DNA of 64,000 nt from Talpa occidentalis (GCF_014898055.3 NW_023601104.1:68245106-68309105), one strand, 5' to 3'; positions 41,128 to 54,545 are shown, counted from the first letter of the stretch. The notes: generated from the letters alone by a model not told the origin. A program made the numbers and translations.

Positions 41128-41395
41128 GGGCCTCCCCTGGTGGCGCAGCAGTTGAGCTCTGGGCTGCAAAGCTGCCTGCAGTCTCTGCAGCACCTGTTCG
41201 ATCCCCGGCTGCCGGCGAGGGTCCCACATGGTGCACAGACCTCTCCTGACATGCCCGCTGCTCCCTTCAGCAGTGTATTTCATCAGTCTGCCTATTCTGG
41301 TCCCCGCTCTGGCTCTGGTGAATTCTCTTACCCTCCTGCGTTTCTGACTGTGCCCAGTCTTGTATAAATAAATAAATAAATCTTAAAAAAAAAAA
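41128..41395 (+). mobile_element. tRNA-derived SINE (window family)
   Basis: Starts GGGCCTCCCCTGGTGGCGCA, B box GTTCGATCCCC, ends 'cttgtataaataaataaataaatctt' plus an A-run. CAAAGG-like repeats flank it. Slightly shortened in the body (ATCCCCGGCTGCCGGCGAGG). Confidence 0.87.
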
Positions 41396-41544
41396 CAAAG
41401 GATCTTTACAAAAGAAAATCCTAAAACATACTGACATAAGAAAATGAAAGTAGAAATAGAAAAAGCGATCCCATATTAATAGATTTTTGTATAGTGTACA
41501 TATGTATTATATGTATGAAAGTGTTAAATGTATTGAATGAATTA

Positions 41545-41575
41545 ATATATATGTGTATATATATATATATATTTG
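41545..41575. repeat. (TA)n-rich microsatellite
   Basis: ATATATGTGTATATATATAT and neighbours. Confidence 0.85.
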
Positions 41576-41599
41576 TGGAATGACCTTATTAAATTCAGC

Positions 41600-42500
41600 T
41601 ATTAATTCTAATGGCTTGTAGATTCCTTTGAAATTTCTGTGAGCATAATCATTTCTTCTCTGAACTAAGATGACTTTATTTTTTAGTTATACCTTTGAAA
41701 AAACATTTTAGTGATTATTTTTGAACTTAGAACGTCCATTCTTAACTTACAGGAGGTCACCTTCAATTCATACTTTTATAATTTCCTACACAATAAAAAA
41801 ATCTTACAACGATAAACTCTATTTACTGCCTTCCCCATTTAGTGCTAGGCTTGTTATGTTATAAATATATGTTATAAACATCAAATTAAATATTAATTTG
41901 TCTTGTTATAAAGTCAATAACATTTCACATTTGCTCAAATAATTAACTTTCTCAGTGTTCTTCATATCATGCTGCACTATTGTATCTGCTCTTTCATTAA
42001 TTCTTTTAGTTCTGGTCATGACAATCAATTTTGCCAGCTTTTAATTATATAAAAACACTTTATTTCATTTTCATTTTTGAATGATGGTTTCACTGTGCAA
42101 AGAGCTCTAACATGGCAGTTTTTTCCTCTTTCAATTATTTAAATATTTCCCCTTTCACTATTTAAATATTTCATAGTACCAGTTGAAAGTCAGTAGTTGG
42201 TCTCAGTAATATGTCTTTTTTTCTTTCTGGTTTAAAGGTTTTTCTCTTCAGCTTTCATTTTATGCAATTTGATTATGATGTTTCCTTTGGGATCCATTGA
42301 ACTTCACAAATCTGCATATCAATGCAGATTTAGAAAAACATTGCTGTCATATATATATCTTCAAATATTTCATCTATCCTATTATTATCTTTCTTATGAA
42401 TAGAAATACTCATATGTAAGGTCTTCTGAATATGTTTCATAAGTTTTTTATACTCTGTTTTCTTCCTTTCATCATTTTATTCTCTTTATTCACCATACAC
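41600..42500 (-). mobile_element. Ancient HAL1/L1M-like fragment, reverse
   Basis: T-rich plus strand with 'cattttgaatgatggtttca'-type words, 'ggtctcagtaatatgtcttt', 'ttatgcaatttgattatgat' and 'catctatcctattattatct', the reverse of HAL1/L1M internal sequence. Limits uncertain. Confidence 0.4.
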
Positions 42501-42699
42501 TGTATATTAAAAACAAAAGAGACTGATGGTTGATGCCATTTTTGCACAGAAAGTGTTCACTTTTCTTCAGTTAAACAGCTAGGATGGGGGTAGAGCACAT
42601 CATTTCAATCAGTAACTGAGCTGACGCAAGATGAATTTCTGTATACAAGCTAAATATACAAAAATACTTTTCCTATGGAACAGAAAAATCATTTGGCAA

Positions 42700-45440
42700 A
42701 TGCATTAAGTTACCTAGCATAAGAGAAGTAAATATATGAGTCAAAGAGTATATAAAAATAAAATTCTACAGAAACATAAGGAGAAAATTATAAAACATTT
42801 TTAAAGGATATGGAAATTTTTAATAAGAAGGTATTTCATGTTACAGAAACCATTATTGCAAAGATGGACATCCTCTCTAAAATCATTTTGTAAATTCAAA
42901 GAAATTTCAAGCAAAATTTCATAAAGCTTTTCCATAGTATTTGACAAACTAATCCTACAATTCAAATGAGAGAAATGCCAAAACATTGTAATATTGAAAA
43001 ATAAGGGGAAGAGAAAAAAAGAAACTGCAGATGAGCAAATTAGATAATCTTTGTTGAAATGGACAATTTTTTAGAAAGACATAAACTACCAAAGCTGATC
43101 CCAAGAGAAATAGAAAATATGAACAGAGTGAGATTAAAAAAAAAACATAGAATACATAATTTTAAACTTTCCACTAGGAAAAGTCCAGATCCAGATGGTT
43201 TCTGATGAATTCTACCAAACTTGTCAAGAAGATTTAACACCAATTCTTCACAGCTCTTCCAAAAAGAAGAAGGGGTGGGGAACCTACGTTTCACTCTATG
43301 AGGTCACTATCACCCAGTGCCAAAACCAGACAAAAAGACATCATGAGCAAAGGGAAATACAGACTAATATAACTTAAGAATATAGATACAAAAAATCCTC
43401 AACAATGCTGGCAAACTGAATCCCAGCAACTTATAAAAGGAATACAACATAACTAAGCAGAATTTATCACAGAGACAAAACAATCCAAGAAATACACTAA
43501 CCCATGTAAACATAGTATTAACAGAATAAAGAACAAAAACCATGCAATCATCTCAAATAATGCAGAAAACCAGGTTTGAGTAATCTAATACCTTTTCATG
43601 ATTTAAAACAACAACAACACTCAACAAATCAGGAATAGAAGGAAATTTCCTTAACCTGATGAAAAGAATCCCCATAAACTCAACAGCAACACAATCACTG
43701 GAAAAGACCAGAAGTTTTCCTCCAAGATCTCCAGGTCTTACCCTGGAGACAAGCGTTTTTCTCTGGCAATTTCTATTCAGTATTGTACTGGTGATTCTAG
43801 CCAGGGCACTGTAACAAGAGAAAGAAATATAGCTAACTAGATGGAAAATGAAGAGCTAAAACTATCTCCACATGAAAACAAAATGACCCTGTATATAGAA
43901 AGTTGTAAGGAATTAAGAAAAATAGGCAATGAAAGAAAAATCTAGACATTCTCAGGATACAAGATTAAGACACAAAACCAACTACATCCCTACACAATAC
44001 CAGTGAATAATCAAAAACTGAACTGAAAGAAAATGATTCCATTTACAATAGCATAAAAAAGAGTAAAATACTTAGGAATAAATTTAGCAAAGTAAGTGCA
44101 AAACTTATACTATGAAAACTACAGAGTAGCTAAAAGAAAATTAAAGAATACAATAAATGAAATGACATTTTGTTCATATATTCAAATATAATATTAAAAT
44201 GGAAGATTCCTCAAATAATCTATGCATTTAAAGCAAACCTTGTCAAAATCTCGGCTAGATTTTTGGTACCTTGTTAATATTGCTGCTGTTTTGCAGAAAT
44301 TGATAGCTTGATTCTAAACTTCATCTGGAAATGAAAGGAACCCAGAATAAACAAGACAATCTCAAAAAACAGCAAAGATGTAGGCGTCACACCCCTGGAT
44401 TTCAAAAATGACTACAAAGCTACAAAATCAAGACAGTGGGAGCTGACATAAGGCTATGGGAAAGAATTGAAAATTCAGAACTAAACTCTTACCTATATGG
44501 TCAATTGATTATTTATAAGAGTGTCTAGACCACTCAATGGGTAAGAGAACAGTATGGAGCTGGAGCTAGGGCAACTGGACATGCAAAAGAACAAAGCTGA
44601 ACCCCTACCTTACACCATATGCAAAAACTAACTCAAAGTAAGTCAAAGATTAAATGTAAGAGGAAAAACTGGAAACCTCTTAGACGAAAATATAGGTCTA
44701 AATCTTTATGACCTTGGATTAGACAGAAGTTTCTTACATATGATACCAAAAGCATAAGGAACAAAAGGAAAAATAACAAATTGGATCATCAATTTTGAAG
44801 GTTTTTTTGGACTTAAAATCTTTTGCACATGAAGAGGATACCATCAAGAAAATATAAAAACACCCAAGAAAAGATATTTCTAACTCCTCCACCTTGACAA
44901 GCTACAACTATACAGAATACACAAAGGACTCTGACAAATCAACTAAAAGACAACCCAATTTAAAAATAAGCAATGAATTTGAGCAGACAGTTCCCAAAAG
45001 ATGTACCAATGACAAACCATGACGAGAAGTCAAACTAAAGTGTGGTGCTCCTGCACATCCACAACAGCGTATATTTTAAAATAAAGGAAAATACAAATGT
45101 TGATGAGGCTGTGGAATTAGAATCATAGTACACTGATGGTGGGAATGTAAAACACCATGGTTATTTTGGGAAACACTGTGGCAGTTCCTCCAAAAGTTAA
45201 AAATAGAGAGAGAATCTGACCCAAGAGGTTCACAACTAGGTATAGATCCAAGAGAATTAAAAGGAAAGGGAGGGAGGAGGAAAAAGAGGAGAGAGGAAAA
45301 TATTTGGAAATTGGATAGTGGTGATGATTGTACAACTTTGTGAATATATTAAAAACTATTAAATTGTGTATTTTAAAAGGGTGTGTCAAACTGCTGGTAA
45401 AAGAATTCAAAGAAGACCTGTTTTCTGGATTAGAAGACTC
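42700..45440 (+). mobile_element. Long decayed L1 (ORF2 RT to 3' end)
   Basis: 'aagtccagatccagatggtt' and 'gatgaattctaccaaacttg' (43180-43220) mark the ORF2 fingers/RT region. 'ctacacaatacc', 'actgaactgaaagaaaatgattccatttacaatagc' (44020-44050), 'ggaaacactgtggcagttcctcc' (45170-45193) and 'taaattgtgtattttaaaag' (45360-45380) follow in L1 order. Many stops and frameshifts. Confidence 0.8.
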
Positions 45441-46289
45441 AATATAGTACATTAATTAGAAATAATTTCTCAAATAGAAATAAAGGCTAGATGCAACCCT
45501 TACCAAATTCTCAAAATACTTTTGGATACATAGATAAAATATAATAAAATTGTAGTATCACGGCAGTGAAAAAAAAGTGTGTGCTATGTGGTATGTGAAT
45601 ATTATGATTTAAAAAATGAATAGAGAAGAAAAAATTGGGATTAGATTCCTCCTCCAGGTGGCTACAATGCTGCATCTCAGCATGAGGTTTGGTGAACAGT
45701 GTGAGCTGGCACAGAACCTCCCTGGCCATCCTGGCCACGCATTCTCACAAGGCACACTGGCAATTTTACCTGGCAGCTTGCATGACTGCTTCTTAGCTTA
45801 CCCTTCAGGCCAGTTTTGTTCTCTGTCTCAGCCTCTAATGATAGCACAATTCCTTGACTCAGGCCAAAATTGCTCCATGGAGCTCCTTGACAATCTCAGT
45901 TGATTGCTATTCCTTTCCTGGCCCTCCCTTCCCATTATATCTCTTGCAATTTCCCTTGCTAGACTTCTCACACACATAACTTAGGATGGTTCCTGCTGTC
46001 TGCACATTCCTATCAAACCTGGGCATGGTTAGATATGTGGGGTTTTTCCTTACCAGGACTTGATTTTCACACATCCCCACTCTCCAACCAAAAGTGGTTC
46101 TGGATTCTGTTTCTTGTCTTGCTACCCGCCAGTCAGGGGCTGACTAACAAGAATTAACAGGATTGTTTTCCTCAAGCACACATGAAACATTTCATGATTA
46201 TAGTGAAAAAGGATACCTAATCTACATATAGTTAGAAAGACGGAAGAATAAGCAACATAAGAAAAGTCACAAATACAAATACAATACAG

Positions 46290-46840
46290 TAAATGCATCT
46301 GAAGTGGCGGATATTTTTATGTTAATAATACTTTGAGAAACAAGAGCCCAATTATGAAAATGGTAACACAGAATAGTAAAACCATATGCCATCACTACTA
46401 GAATGGTCAAAACCCAAACAAATGCTGGTAAGATGACAAGTCGCAGGAAACTCACACATTGCTGGTAGGAAGGTAAATGGTGCAGTCACATTGAAAGACA
46501 GTTTGGCCATTTCTTATAAAACTAAATATATTCTTACCATACAATCCTGCAACTGTGCTCCTTGGAATTTTCCCAAAGGTATTTAAAACTTATGTCCACA
46601 CCAAAACCCACAAACATGGGTCTTTATAGACACTTCATTCATAGTTGCAAAAAAATATGGAAGCAATCAAAACTTAGTTCCTGCAGTTAAGTAACTGGAT
46701 AAATTGTGGCACATCCAGACAATGGAATATTATTCAGTGCTAAAGAGAGATAAGCTATTAAGCCTTGAAAACACAGTGGAATCTGAAATGCATATTACTA
46801 AGTAAAAGAAGTCAATCTTATGAAAGTCTATTTATGTGTC
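46290..46840 (+). mobile_element. L1 3'-end fragment
   Basis: 'ccatatgccatcactactag', 'acacattgctggtaggaagg', 'catccagacaatggaatatt' and 'gcatattactaagtaaaaga' lie in sense order. Separate from, and downstream of, the long L1. Confidence 0.75.
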
Positions 46841-46917
46841 CATACTTCTATTTATTTTTCCTTCCTGAAGAATCAAGATTCTTTCTTTGACCATTCCTTT
46901 TTGTTTAAAGTACTTTT

Positions 46918-47570
46918 TTTTTTTTTTGAAGTATGATTATAATTTTATTCAAATATTAAAAAAGCAGAGATAGTTTCTATATATCCCACATGTAAGTGAA
47001 CCATCCAGTATTTCTCTTTCTCCTTCTGACTTATTTCACTTAGCACAATCCCTTCCAGCTCCACCCATGTTGCCACAAATGGCGTGAGTTTATGTCTTTG
47101 CTGCAGATTGTTTGATCTTAAATATGTGGTTTTATTTTGGGCCCTCAGTCCTATTCTATCGTTCTCAATATGATGTCTGTTTCTGTTCCAGTACCATGCT
47201 GTTTGAAGTCTGGAAGTGTAATACCATTGCTCCCCTTTTTAGTTAGGAAAGATTAGCTATTTGAGGTCTTTTGAGGTTCCAATTGAATTTCAGTAACATT
47301 TGTTCCATTTCTTTGGAGAATGAATGCATTGATATTTCTATTGGGATTGCATTGAATCTGCAAATTGCTTTGGTAAGGTGGCCATTTTTGACAATGTTTA
47401 TTTTTTCAATCCATGAGTAGGGACTGTCTTTCCACTTCCTTGTATCTTCAATTTCTTTCAATGTTTTATAATTGTCCTTGTATAGGTCTTTCACCTCCTT
47501 TGTTAGGTTTCATCCCAGGTATTTATATCTTTCTTGTGAGATTAAATGGAATGTCTTTCTTAAATTCTAT
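46918..47570 (-). mobile_element. L1 fragments, reverse (3' UTR/ORF2 end)
   Basis: A poly(T) start, then 'ttctgacttatttcacttag', 'cttccagctccacccatgtt', a jump near 47100, and 'gtaccatgctgtttgaagtc', 'ttgggattgcattgaatctg' and 'ttcatcccaggtatttatat', the reverse of ORF2. Minus-strand translation 47494-47243 gives [20 protein letters not shown], a typical L1 ORF2 segment. At least two pieces. Confidence 0.75.
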
Positions 47571-47575
47571 TTCTT

Positions 47576-48733
47576 TTTTTTTTTTAATATTAAATTTTAT
47601 TTTTATATTCCCCCATACAATTGCAAACGCCCCATTCTGACCCCAATCCTTCCCCTCCCGCCCCCCACCCCCCAAAAAGTGTCTCTGGTTCATAGTTTTT
47701 TGTTGATTTTGATTTTCACTTTCTTATATTCATTTTCCTGGTCCCTTATTTAAGTTTTCTAGATTCCTGCTATGAGTGAGACCATCCGGTATTTTTCTTT
47801 TTCTTTTTGGCTTATTTCGCTGAGCATGATCCCTTCCAGCGCCATCCATGTTGCTGTAAATTGCATGTGTTTATCTTTTTTGAATGCTGAGTAATATTCC
47901 ATGGTATATATGTACCACATCTTCTTGATCCAGTCATCTATTTTTGGGCATTTGGGTTGTTTCCAAAGCTTAGCTATTGTAAACAGTGCTGCTATAAACA
48001 TAGGGGTGCAGGTGTTCTTTGGAATTGATGTTTCTGTGTCCTTTGGGTAAATACCTAGGAGTGGAATTGCTGGATCATATGGAAGCTCTATGTTTAGTAG
48101 GTCCAGAAATCTCCACACAGCTCTCCATAGTGGTTGGACCAGTTTGCACTCCCACCAACAGTGCAGGAGAGTTCCTTTTTCTCCACACCCTCGCCAACAT
48201 TTGTTGTTGCTAGTTTTTTTAATATGTGCCATTCTCACTGGTGTGAGATGGTATCTCATGGTAGTTTTGATTTGCATTTCCCTGATTACAAGTGATGTTG
48301 AACATTTTTTCATATGCCTGTTGGCCATTTGCATTTCCTCTTCAGAGAAGTTTCTTTTTAGCTCTTCTGCCCATTTTTTGACTGGATTATTTTCTTTGTT
48401 GTTGCTGAGTCTCATCAGCTCTTTGCAGATTTTTGTGATCAGTCCTTTATCATTAGTGTTGGGTGCAAAAATGTTCTCCCAGTTGGTGGGGTTTCTCTTT
48501 GTTTTTGTTATTGTCTCTTTTGCTGTGCAGAAGCTCTTTAATTTGATGTAGTCCCAGCTGTTTATCTTTGTCTTCACTATCACTGCTTTGGGTGATGTGT
48601 CTGTAAAGATGTCTTTGATGTGCAAATCCCGTAGTGTTTCGCCTATATTTCCTTCTATGTATTTTATGGTTTCAGGTCTTATGTCTAGTTCTTTAATCCA
48701 TTTTGAGTTGATTTTTGTGTACTTTGCCGATGA
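47576..48733 (-). mobile_element. Younger 5'-truncated L1 insertion (copy A)
   Basis: Starts on the plus strand with a poly(T) run, then an L1 3' UTR with GC-rich part (CCCCTCCCGCCCCCCACCCC), then ORF2 3' coding sequence. It ends abruptly near 48733 in unrelated older repeat. The coding part is still open, so this is one of the younger L1 copies here. Confidence 0.85.
47759..48733 (-). pseudogene. L1 ORF2 C-terminal fragment, open for about 325 codons
   Basis: Minus strand, from the truncation at 48733 to the stop at 47761-47759. It encodes the post-RT C-terminal part of L1 ORF2p: [20 protein letters not shown] at the start, the Cys-rich segment [18 protein letters not shown] (C-x3-C-x7-H-x4-C) in the middle, and [16 protein letters not shown] then [18 protein letters not shown] at the end. 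The endonuclease and RT domains are missing, so it cannot move on its own. Confidence 0.85.
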
Positions 48734-48782
48734 CAAATTCTTCTAGTCTTCCTTCATCTAAAAATTTCCCTTATTTCTTTTT

Positions 48783-49394
48783 CTTAAATTTTTTTTATTT
48801 TTTTATTTAAATTTTATTTTTATATTCCCCATACAATTACAACCTCAAGCCCTCCTTTCCCCACCCCCCAGTCCCCATAGAGTGTCTCTGGTTCATAGTT
48901 GTTTGTTGATTTTGATATTTTCTTTCTTATAGTTATTCTTTTTCCTGGTCCCTTATTTAGGTTTTCTAGATTCCTGCTATGAGTGAGACCATCCGGTATT
49001 TTTCTTTTTCTTTCTGGCTTATTTAGCTGAGCATGATCCCTTCCAGCTCCATCCATGTTGCTGCAAATTGCATGTGTTGATCTTTTTTGAATGCTGAGTA
49101 ATATTCCATGGTGTATATGTACCACATCTTCTTGATCCAGTCATCTATTTTTGGGCATTTGGGTTGTTTCCAAAGCTTAGTGCTGCTATAAACATAGGGG
49201 TGCAGGTGCTCTTTGGAATTGATGTTTCTGTGTCCTTTGGGTAAATACCTAGGAGTGGAATTGCTGGATCATACGGAAGCTCTATGTTTAGTAGGTCCAG
49301 AAATCTCCACACAGCTCTCCATAGTGGTTGGACCAGTTTGCACTCCCACCAACAGTGCAGGAGAGTTCCTTTTTCTCCACAACCTCGCCAACAT
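48783..49394 (-). mobile_element. Second 5'-truncated L1 insertion (copy B)
   Basis: About 612 bp nearly identical to the 3' half of copy A. It is flanked by the direct repeat TTATTTCTTTTT (48771-48782 and 49395-49406). It lacks about 13 bp present in copy A (CTATTGTAAACAG, near 47977 in A). The host sequence resumes unbroken after the repeat (ending TTCATCTAAAAATTTCCC, restarting ATTCCTGATGGATTATTTC). Confidence 0.88.
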
Positions 49395-49514
49395 TTATTT
49401 CTTTTTTATTCCTGATGGATTATTTCAATGGATATAGAATTTATAGCAGGCATTTCTTTTCTTTTATGCTCTAAAAAATATCTATGCCCATTCTTGATTG
49501 GTCTTCATGGTTTT

Positions 49515-49809
49515 GTTTATTTTTTTTTTGGTTAAAGATTTACTTTATTTATTTATACATACAAGAGCTGGGGTGTAGGCCAGAGGTGTAGGGGTATGAG
49601 AGAATTCACCAGAGACAGAGTGGGGAGCAGAACAGGCAGATCTACTGAAATACACTGCTGAGGGGAGCAGCAGGCGAGACAGGAGAGGTTTGCTGCGCCT
49701 TGTGTGTTAGCTCCCTGGCCACAGGGAATCAAACTCATGCTTAAGAGTCTGGCGATAGCTCTATAGTGCTGAGACTTAACCATATGCACCACGAGGGAGG
49801 CCCCGACCA
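49515..49809 (-). mobile_element. tRNA-derived SINE (window family), reverse, diverged
   Basis: T-run, 'taaagatttactttatttatttataca', reverse body, 'gcaccacgagggaggcccc'. Flanked by TCATGGTTTT (49505 and 49810). Many changes in the B-box half. Confidence 0.78.
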
Positions 49810-51839
49810 TCATGGTTTTTGATTTGAAATTTGCTGTCATTCTCTCTGACTGCTTTAAAGACATTTTCTTACTTCAGTTTTCAAAAGTTTAACTACAATG
49901 TCTTGGAATAGGTCTTTTGGTTTATCATGTTTGGGGCTTGTCAGCTAGTTGAATGTGTAAGCTTATTTTCTCTCAAGTTTAAAACTATTATTTCTTCAAA
50001 TATTCTTTGAGCTACACTCCTTCTAGGATTCTGTTTATATGAATCAAGGCTCTTTTGTTGTTTCTCAACAGATCCACAAGGCTCTGTTCATGCCTTTCTC
50101 CCTCAATGTGTCTTCTGGTTGCTCAGGCTGGGTGAATTCTATTCATCTGTCCTCAAGTTCACTGATTCTATCCTTGCTCATCTCTACTTGAGTACTGAGC
50201 TATTCACCAAATAATTTTTTTCCATTTTATATTTACATTTATCATTTTCCATTTGATTCATTTCCATTTGATTCTTTTTAATTCTTCTGTTTCTTTGCTG
50301 AAAATTTCTAGTTTTCAAATTTATTTTTGAGAGAATCTGTAATTGACTGCTGAAACACTTTTATGATGGCAGCTTTAAAATCCTTTTCAGATAATTCCAA
50401 TATCTGGGTCATCTTGGTGTTGGCATCAGTTGCTTTTCTTTTTTCATTCAAACTGTGGTTTTCCTCATTCCTGGCATGATGGGCAATACTCTGTTATTAT
50501 CCTAGATATTTTGTCTTCAATGTTTGGAGGCAATGTTTCCTATTGAAATCTTTATTTTAATAGGCAGTCACTGTTTAGGTTTAGCATGCAGGTCTTGGTC
50601 AACTTTTGCCAATTGTAGTTTCAAAAATAGTTTAATTTTCAGATACTTTGCAAGATATTTTGGTCTTTTTTTTTTTTAATCTAGTGCCACTGGAGTCCCT
50701 GTTGGCTTCTGCTTGTCCTTCCTGAAGGCACAGATGAAGGTTTATGGGACTGGGCCTCCAAATGCATCTCATTAGGGGAGATGCATGGTAGAATCCCCCT
50801 CTTGGCAGGAGAGTCAAGTCTCAAGTCCACAGGAATAATGAGGCTTCCAGAACTGGATCTTTTATGCAGCTGGGTTCCAATTCTGCTTGCCTGCCTCAGT
50901 ATCTCTCGGCAAAAAAGGGGAATCTCAGGCCTGGAAGGAAGAATATTTCCTCTGCATGCTTATTACTGGCAGGGTGCCTGATTGAGCCTATTTTGTCAGT
51001 TCTGCTGGGCTAGGTTGGTGTTGTCAGAGAGACTCCCATTTGATCTGAGGGAGAAATGAACCTTTCTGGCTTCCTTCTGTTTCTGAATTGAGGATCAAAA
51101 ATCATCAAGTCTTAAGGACTCTGTTCAGCAGGGGGATCTAAGATGCCATACTTCCTCCAGTTACAGAGTTCTAAACTATTTGCCCTCTTACCACCTTTCA
51201 GAATTCTCCTTTGTCTCTTGCATTATTTCCAGAGTTTATAGTCATACTTAGTGGAAGTGTTTGGGAAGAAACGGGCCTCTACCATCTTGTCCAGACCATA
51301 AGTCCTATTAATTGCTTTTTAAAGTAAATTAAACTCCTGATTACTAGAGTTAGGATTGTTCACAGCCTCCTCTGATCAATGTTCCATTTTATTCTCTTTG
51401 TTTTTGATGATTAATTCAATACAGGTTGGCACTGGGGGTTAATTTGGCATGTTGAGTTAAAACTGATGCTGTGACATCAACTGGTAATCTTACATATGGG
51501 TGGGGGAGATAGACGGCTAGGGTGAAAAACTAGTAACATAACGACACTTTAATTTTATTGCTATAAAGACATGTTCTGATATTTCCAGGAAAATAAATAA
51601 TGATATTTGCTCTAAGGAAACTTAAATGATCTGAAAGGAATATCTGGGGTAAAGATGAGGCTATAGCACAGAGGTCAGCATGTAATGAAATCTCTAAAAT
51701 GGGCTGACCCACTCTGGCAGATGTCATGGTCATTTCAAACCTCTCAAGTGCTTCTCCCACTGTAAGGATTATAAAAAGCATACAGTAACACAGTTATATG
51801 ACATATATATCTAGATACAGATAATTTTTAACAGAATGC

Positions 51840-52220
51840 TTTGTATGAAGGGCTGGCAGTGGAGTCAGATTTTAGCCAATGAGATATAAAGGAAAGTTTG
51901 CTGGAGGATTTCTGCGAAAGATATTTTTCCTTCTGGAAAGCAAGGAGAACTCTTTTGTCATCCTGGCTTCCTCCAGCTTCTTATGAGGACTCGATAATTA
52001 GAATGTAGCCTTCCTCTTGCATGCATGAGGAGAGGGCCACCATCACTGTAAAGTCTAGTGCCCTGACATTGTAGACCTGTTGAGGCACCTACGTCTCTGG
52101 AACCTCTTTCCTCCCAATTTCTAAGTGAACAGCCAATGCCTTTATGGTTTGCACAGATAATGGGTGAATCTTCTATCACTTATAAGCAAAAGTAGTCTAC
52201 TGATAAACTGACCGAGGGTC
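51840..52220 (+). repeat. Unclassified ancient interspersed repeat
   Basis: 'ttttagccaatgagatataa', 'tatttttccttctggaaagc' and 'gaggagagggccaccatcac' recall a widespread eutherian LTR/MER element, but I cannot name it safely. Confidence 0.3.
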
Positions 52221-52224
52221 AGCA

Positions 52225-54335
52225 GCAGGGTTAGCCCTGTTGTACTTTTTCCTGGTCCCTTCTTCATCCTGTAAACTGATTCCAGGGACCAATGCCAATA
52301 TCTTGGGTCTCCATTTGATGATTCTTCTCACTATGAATGAGTTAGGCATTTTCAATGATTTTCCTTAAAGTTTATCACTAATTACTTTTATAGAAAACTA
52401 CAAGTTGTTGAAAATTAAATGAATGGATTGCTATTGCAAAAACTTGCCTTGTACTTCAATGTAAAAGAAAACATTCTCAAGAAATCATCATAGGAGAGAG
52501 ATAATGATGATTTTGCAATAATGCTTTATTAGTAAAAGTCACCAAAAAAAGGTTTCTCTGCTGAACATGCATTAATGAACAAGGATGAGAAACTAGATTA
52601 AAAGTAATGATCTCATTAAACATTTATAGTACAGCAGTAAATTTTTGCAAAAAGTTGCAACTTTACAAGCCATTGCCAACATATCTAGAAGGAAAAAAAT
52701 CAAAAATATTAATCTGAAAGCTCAGGAAGCTGCTGAAGCAGCACTTAAGTTTTTTTTTCTCAGCAAGGGACAGCCTGAGTCACAAAACCAGAGTCTCACT
52801 TTTTTAAGGTTTGGCATTTCAATGGAGGGCTCTTGTGCTAGGGAAAAAGTAAGCAAAGGACAAGAAGAGTGAATTCTTCTGGGGAAATGTGCTAGAACAA
52901 ACCCACTGCAATATTCAGCAGCATACAACCACAAGGGAGCAAATGGATAAAAACAATATGCTTCCTAGAATATCAACATCCCTCTCCCCTTATTAATCTA
53001 ATAATAATTTAATTTTACTTTTACTGTATGGGATGGCATCTGTGTTACAATGGGGCTAGAAATTTCATTAAAATGGCTATAGCAGGTCCTAGGTCAAAAA
53101 CTCAAGTGAGGTAAATCTTAAAAGATAATTATAATGACTGTTGTTCACAGATCTCATATGAATGATCTGTAGTTGCTTAGCTAAAGATCTAGACAGATGA
53201 GACTTCTTTATGTTCTGTTGATCTCAACAGCAGAATTAGGGCCAGTTCTTTATTTAACTTCAGTGTCCTTAGCACAGACTTACTCTTGTGGTACAATAAA
53301 GATAGAGCTGTGTTCAACTTTAGTTTCATTTTTCCCTTAATTTAGTATAATATTCTAACTGATGATGGTTTTTAAAAGTCTTGCATGTTGGAGACACTGA
53401 CTTAAAGACCACTCAGCAAAACTGACATTTGATATTGAAATTGAAGTGAAAAGAACTCTGGCATGTTTGAACCAATCTCCTTCAACAAAATGTTTCAGTA
53501 GCTCCATAGGAGCATGGCACCATTTCAGCCCATTCATTTGCTTGACGATGAAAAAGATATGCTGGTGTAAACTGTGCAAGTATTCATATAATAAATTATT
53601 ATGCTCAAAGAAGGTAAGTGACATCAGTTATCAGATTATGTCTAATGTCTATGCATATGTGCTTTGAGCCATTTTAGAATGTGTCTACTATAATTAAAAG
53701 AAATGGTTTTCTTGGAAGGCTGTTATAATAAGGTCACAAACCAAGTCTTCTTGAGTAGTTCCTATGACAACTGAGGCAACTTGGGAAAGTTTTGTTTATT
53801 TCTTGAGGACTTTCTGACCCAAGCCACCACCCTGAGCTAGCAGCAGAGCCTCCACTCCTTCACAAGGAGCCCCACCTCTCTCCATCCCATCATCTGTAAA
53901 TGTGGGGGCATTTACAGAAGTATGTGGTGGCTCAGTGAGTGCTGGGCATGCACTGAAGTGTACATGGGGAGGAGAGAAGGTTGTTATATCACTTTTAAAA
54001 AAAGATTTGTGTTTGCCTTGCAAAGACATCTGTCAAGAGTCAAACTTATGAAAAGGAGAAAATGGGGTGTCCAAGTCTTTTCTCTCTGAACATCCTTCTT
54101 TATATAGTTTTACCAGATTTGTGGAGGAGGATCCTTACTTCCTATTTTTAACCTCCATTAGTTAAAGGCAAACCATCAGAAGTTTGTGGTAAAAAAGTCC
54201 TCCTTGTTCCTCCTTTTTGAGCTGTCAGATCACATGGAATGAAAAATATGCGAAGCTCATACATTAGTCAAAAAGCAGAGAAAAATGCTGCCCACTGAAA
54301 ATAAGAGCAATAGCAGTAAAGACATATTTATGGAC
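52225..54335. other. Upstream RTN1 intron, no gene seen
   Basis: AT-rich intron without a repeat I can name. Open frames here (for example around 52645-52934 and 53355-53667) have no family-like content or flanking splice sites. Confidence 0.45.
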
Positions 54336-54344
54336 AAATATCAA

Positions 54345-54545
54345 GTGATGGACACTGGGTTGTTTCCATGGATACTCCCATTTAATCCTCAGAACAAATT
54401 TAGAGGGAAGGGCTGCTAAACTTCCATTTTACCTGAGAGGGTGTGATGGAGGGAGATCTCACTCAGATTAGGAAACTTGACTTTATGGCCAAAGCCCCTG
54501 AGTAGTACAGTCAGGTTTAGACCAGGTCTGTCCTGCTGCAGAAAT
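54345..54545 (-). repeat. MIR SINE fragment
   Basis: 'cccatttaatcctcagaaca', 'cttccattttacctgagagg' and 'agtcaggtttagaccaggtc' give reverse MIR order. Confidence 0.5.

Larger units (their letters stand above)
48734..51300 (-). mobile_element. Old HAL1/L1M-like element, host of copy B and a SINE
   Basis: Segments 48734-48782, 49395-49514 and 49810-51300 read through as one decayed element: 'cttctagtcttccttcatct', 'attcctgatggattatttca', 'ttgctgtcattctctctgac', 'aggctctgttcatgcctttc', 'cctcaagttcactgattcta', 'tcagataattccaatatctg' and 'ccatcttgtcc'. Reverse orientation. Family name is by recall only. Confidence 0.55.
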
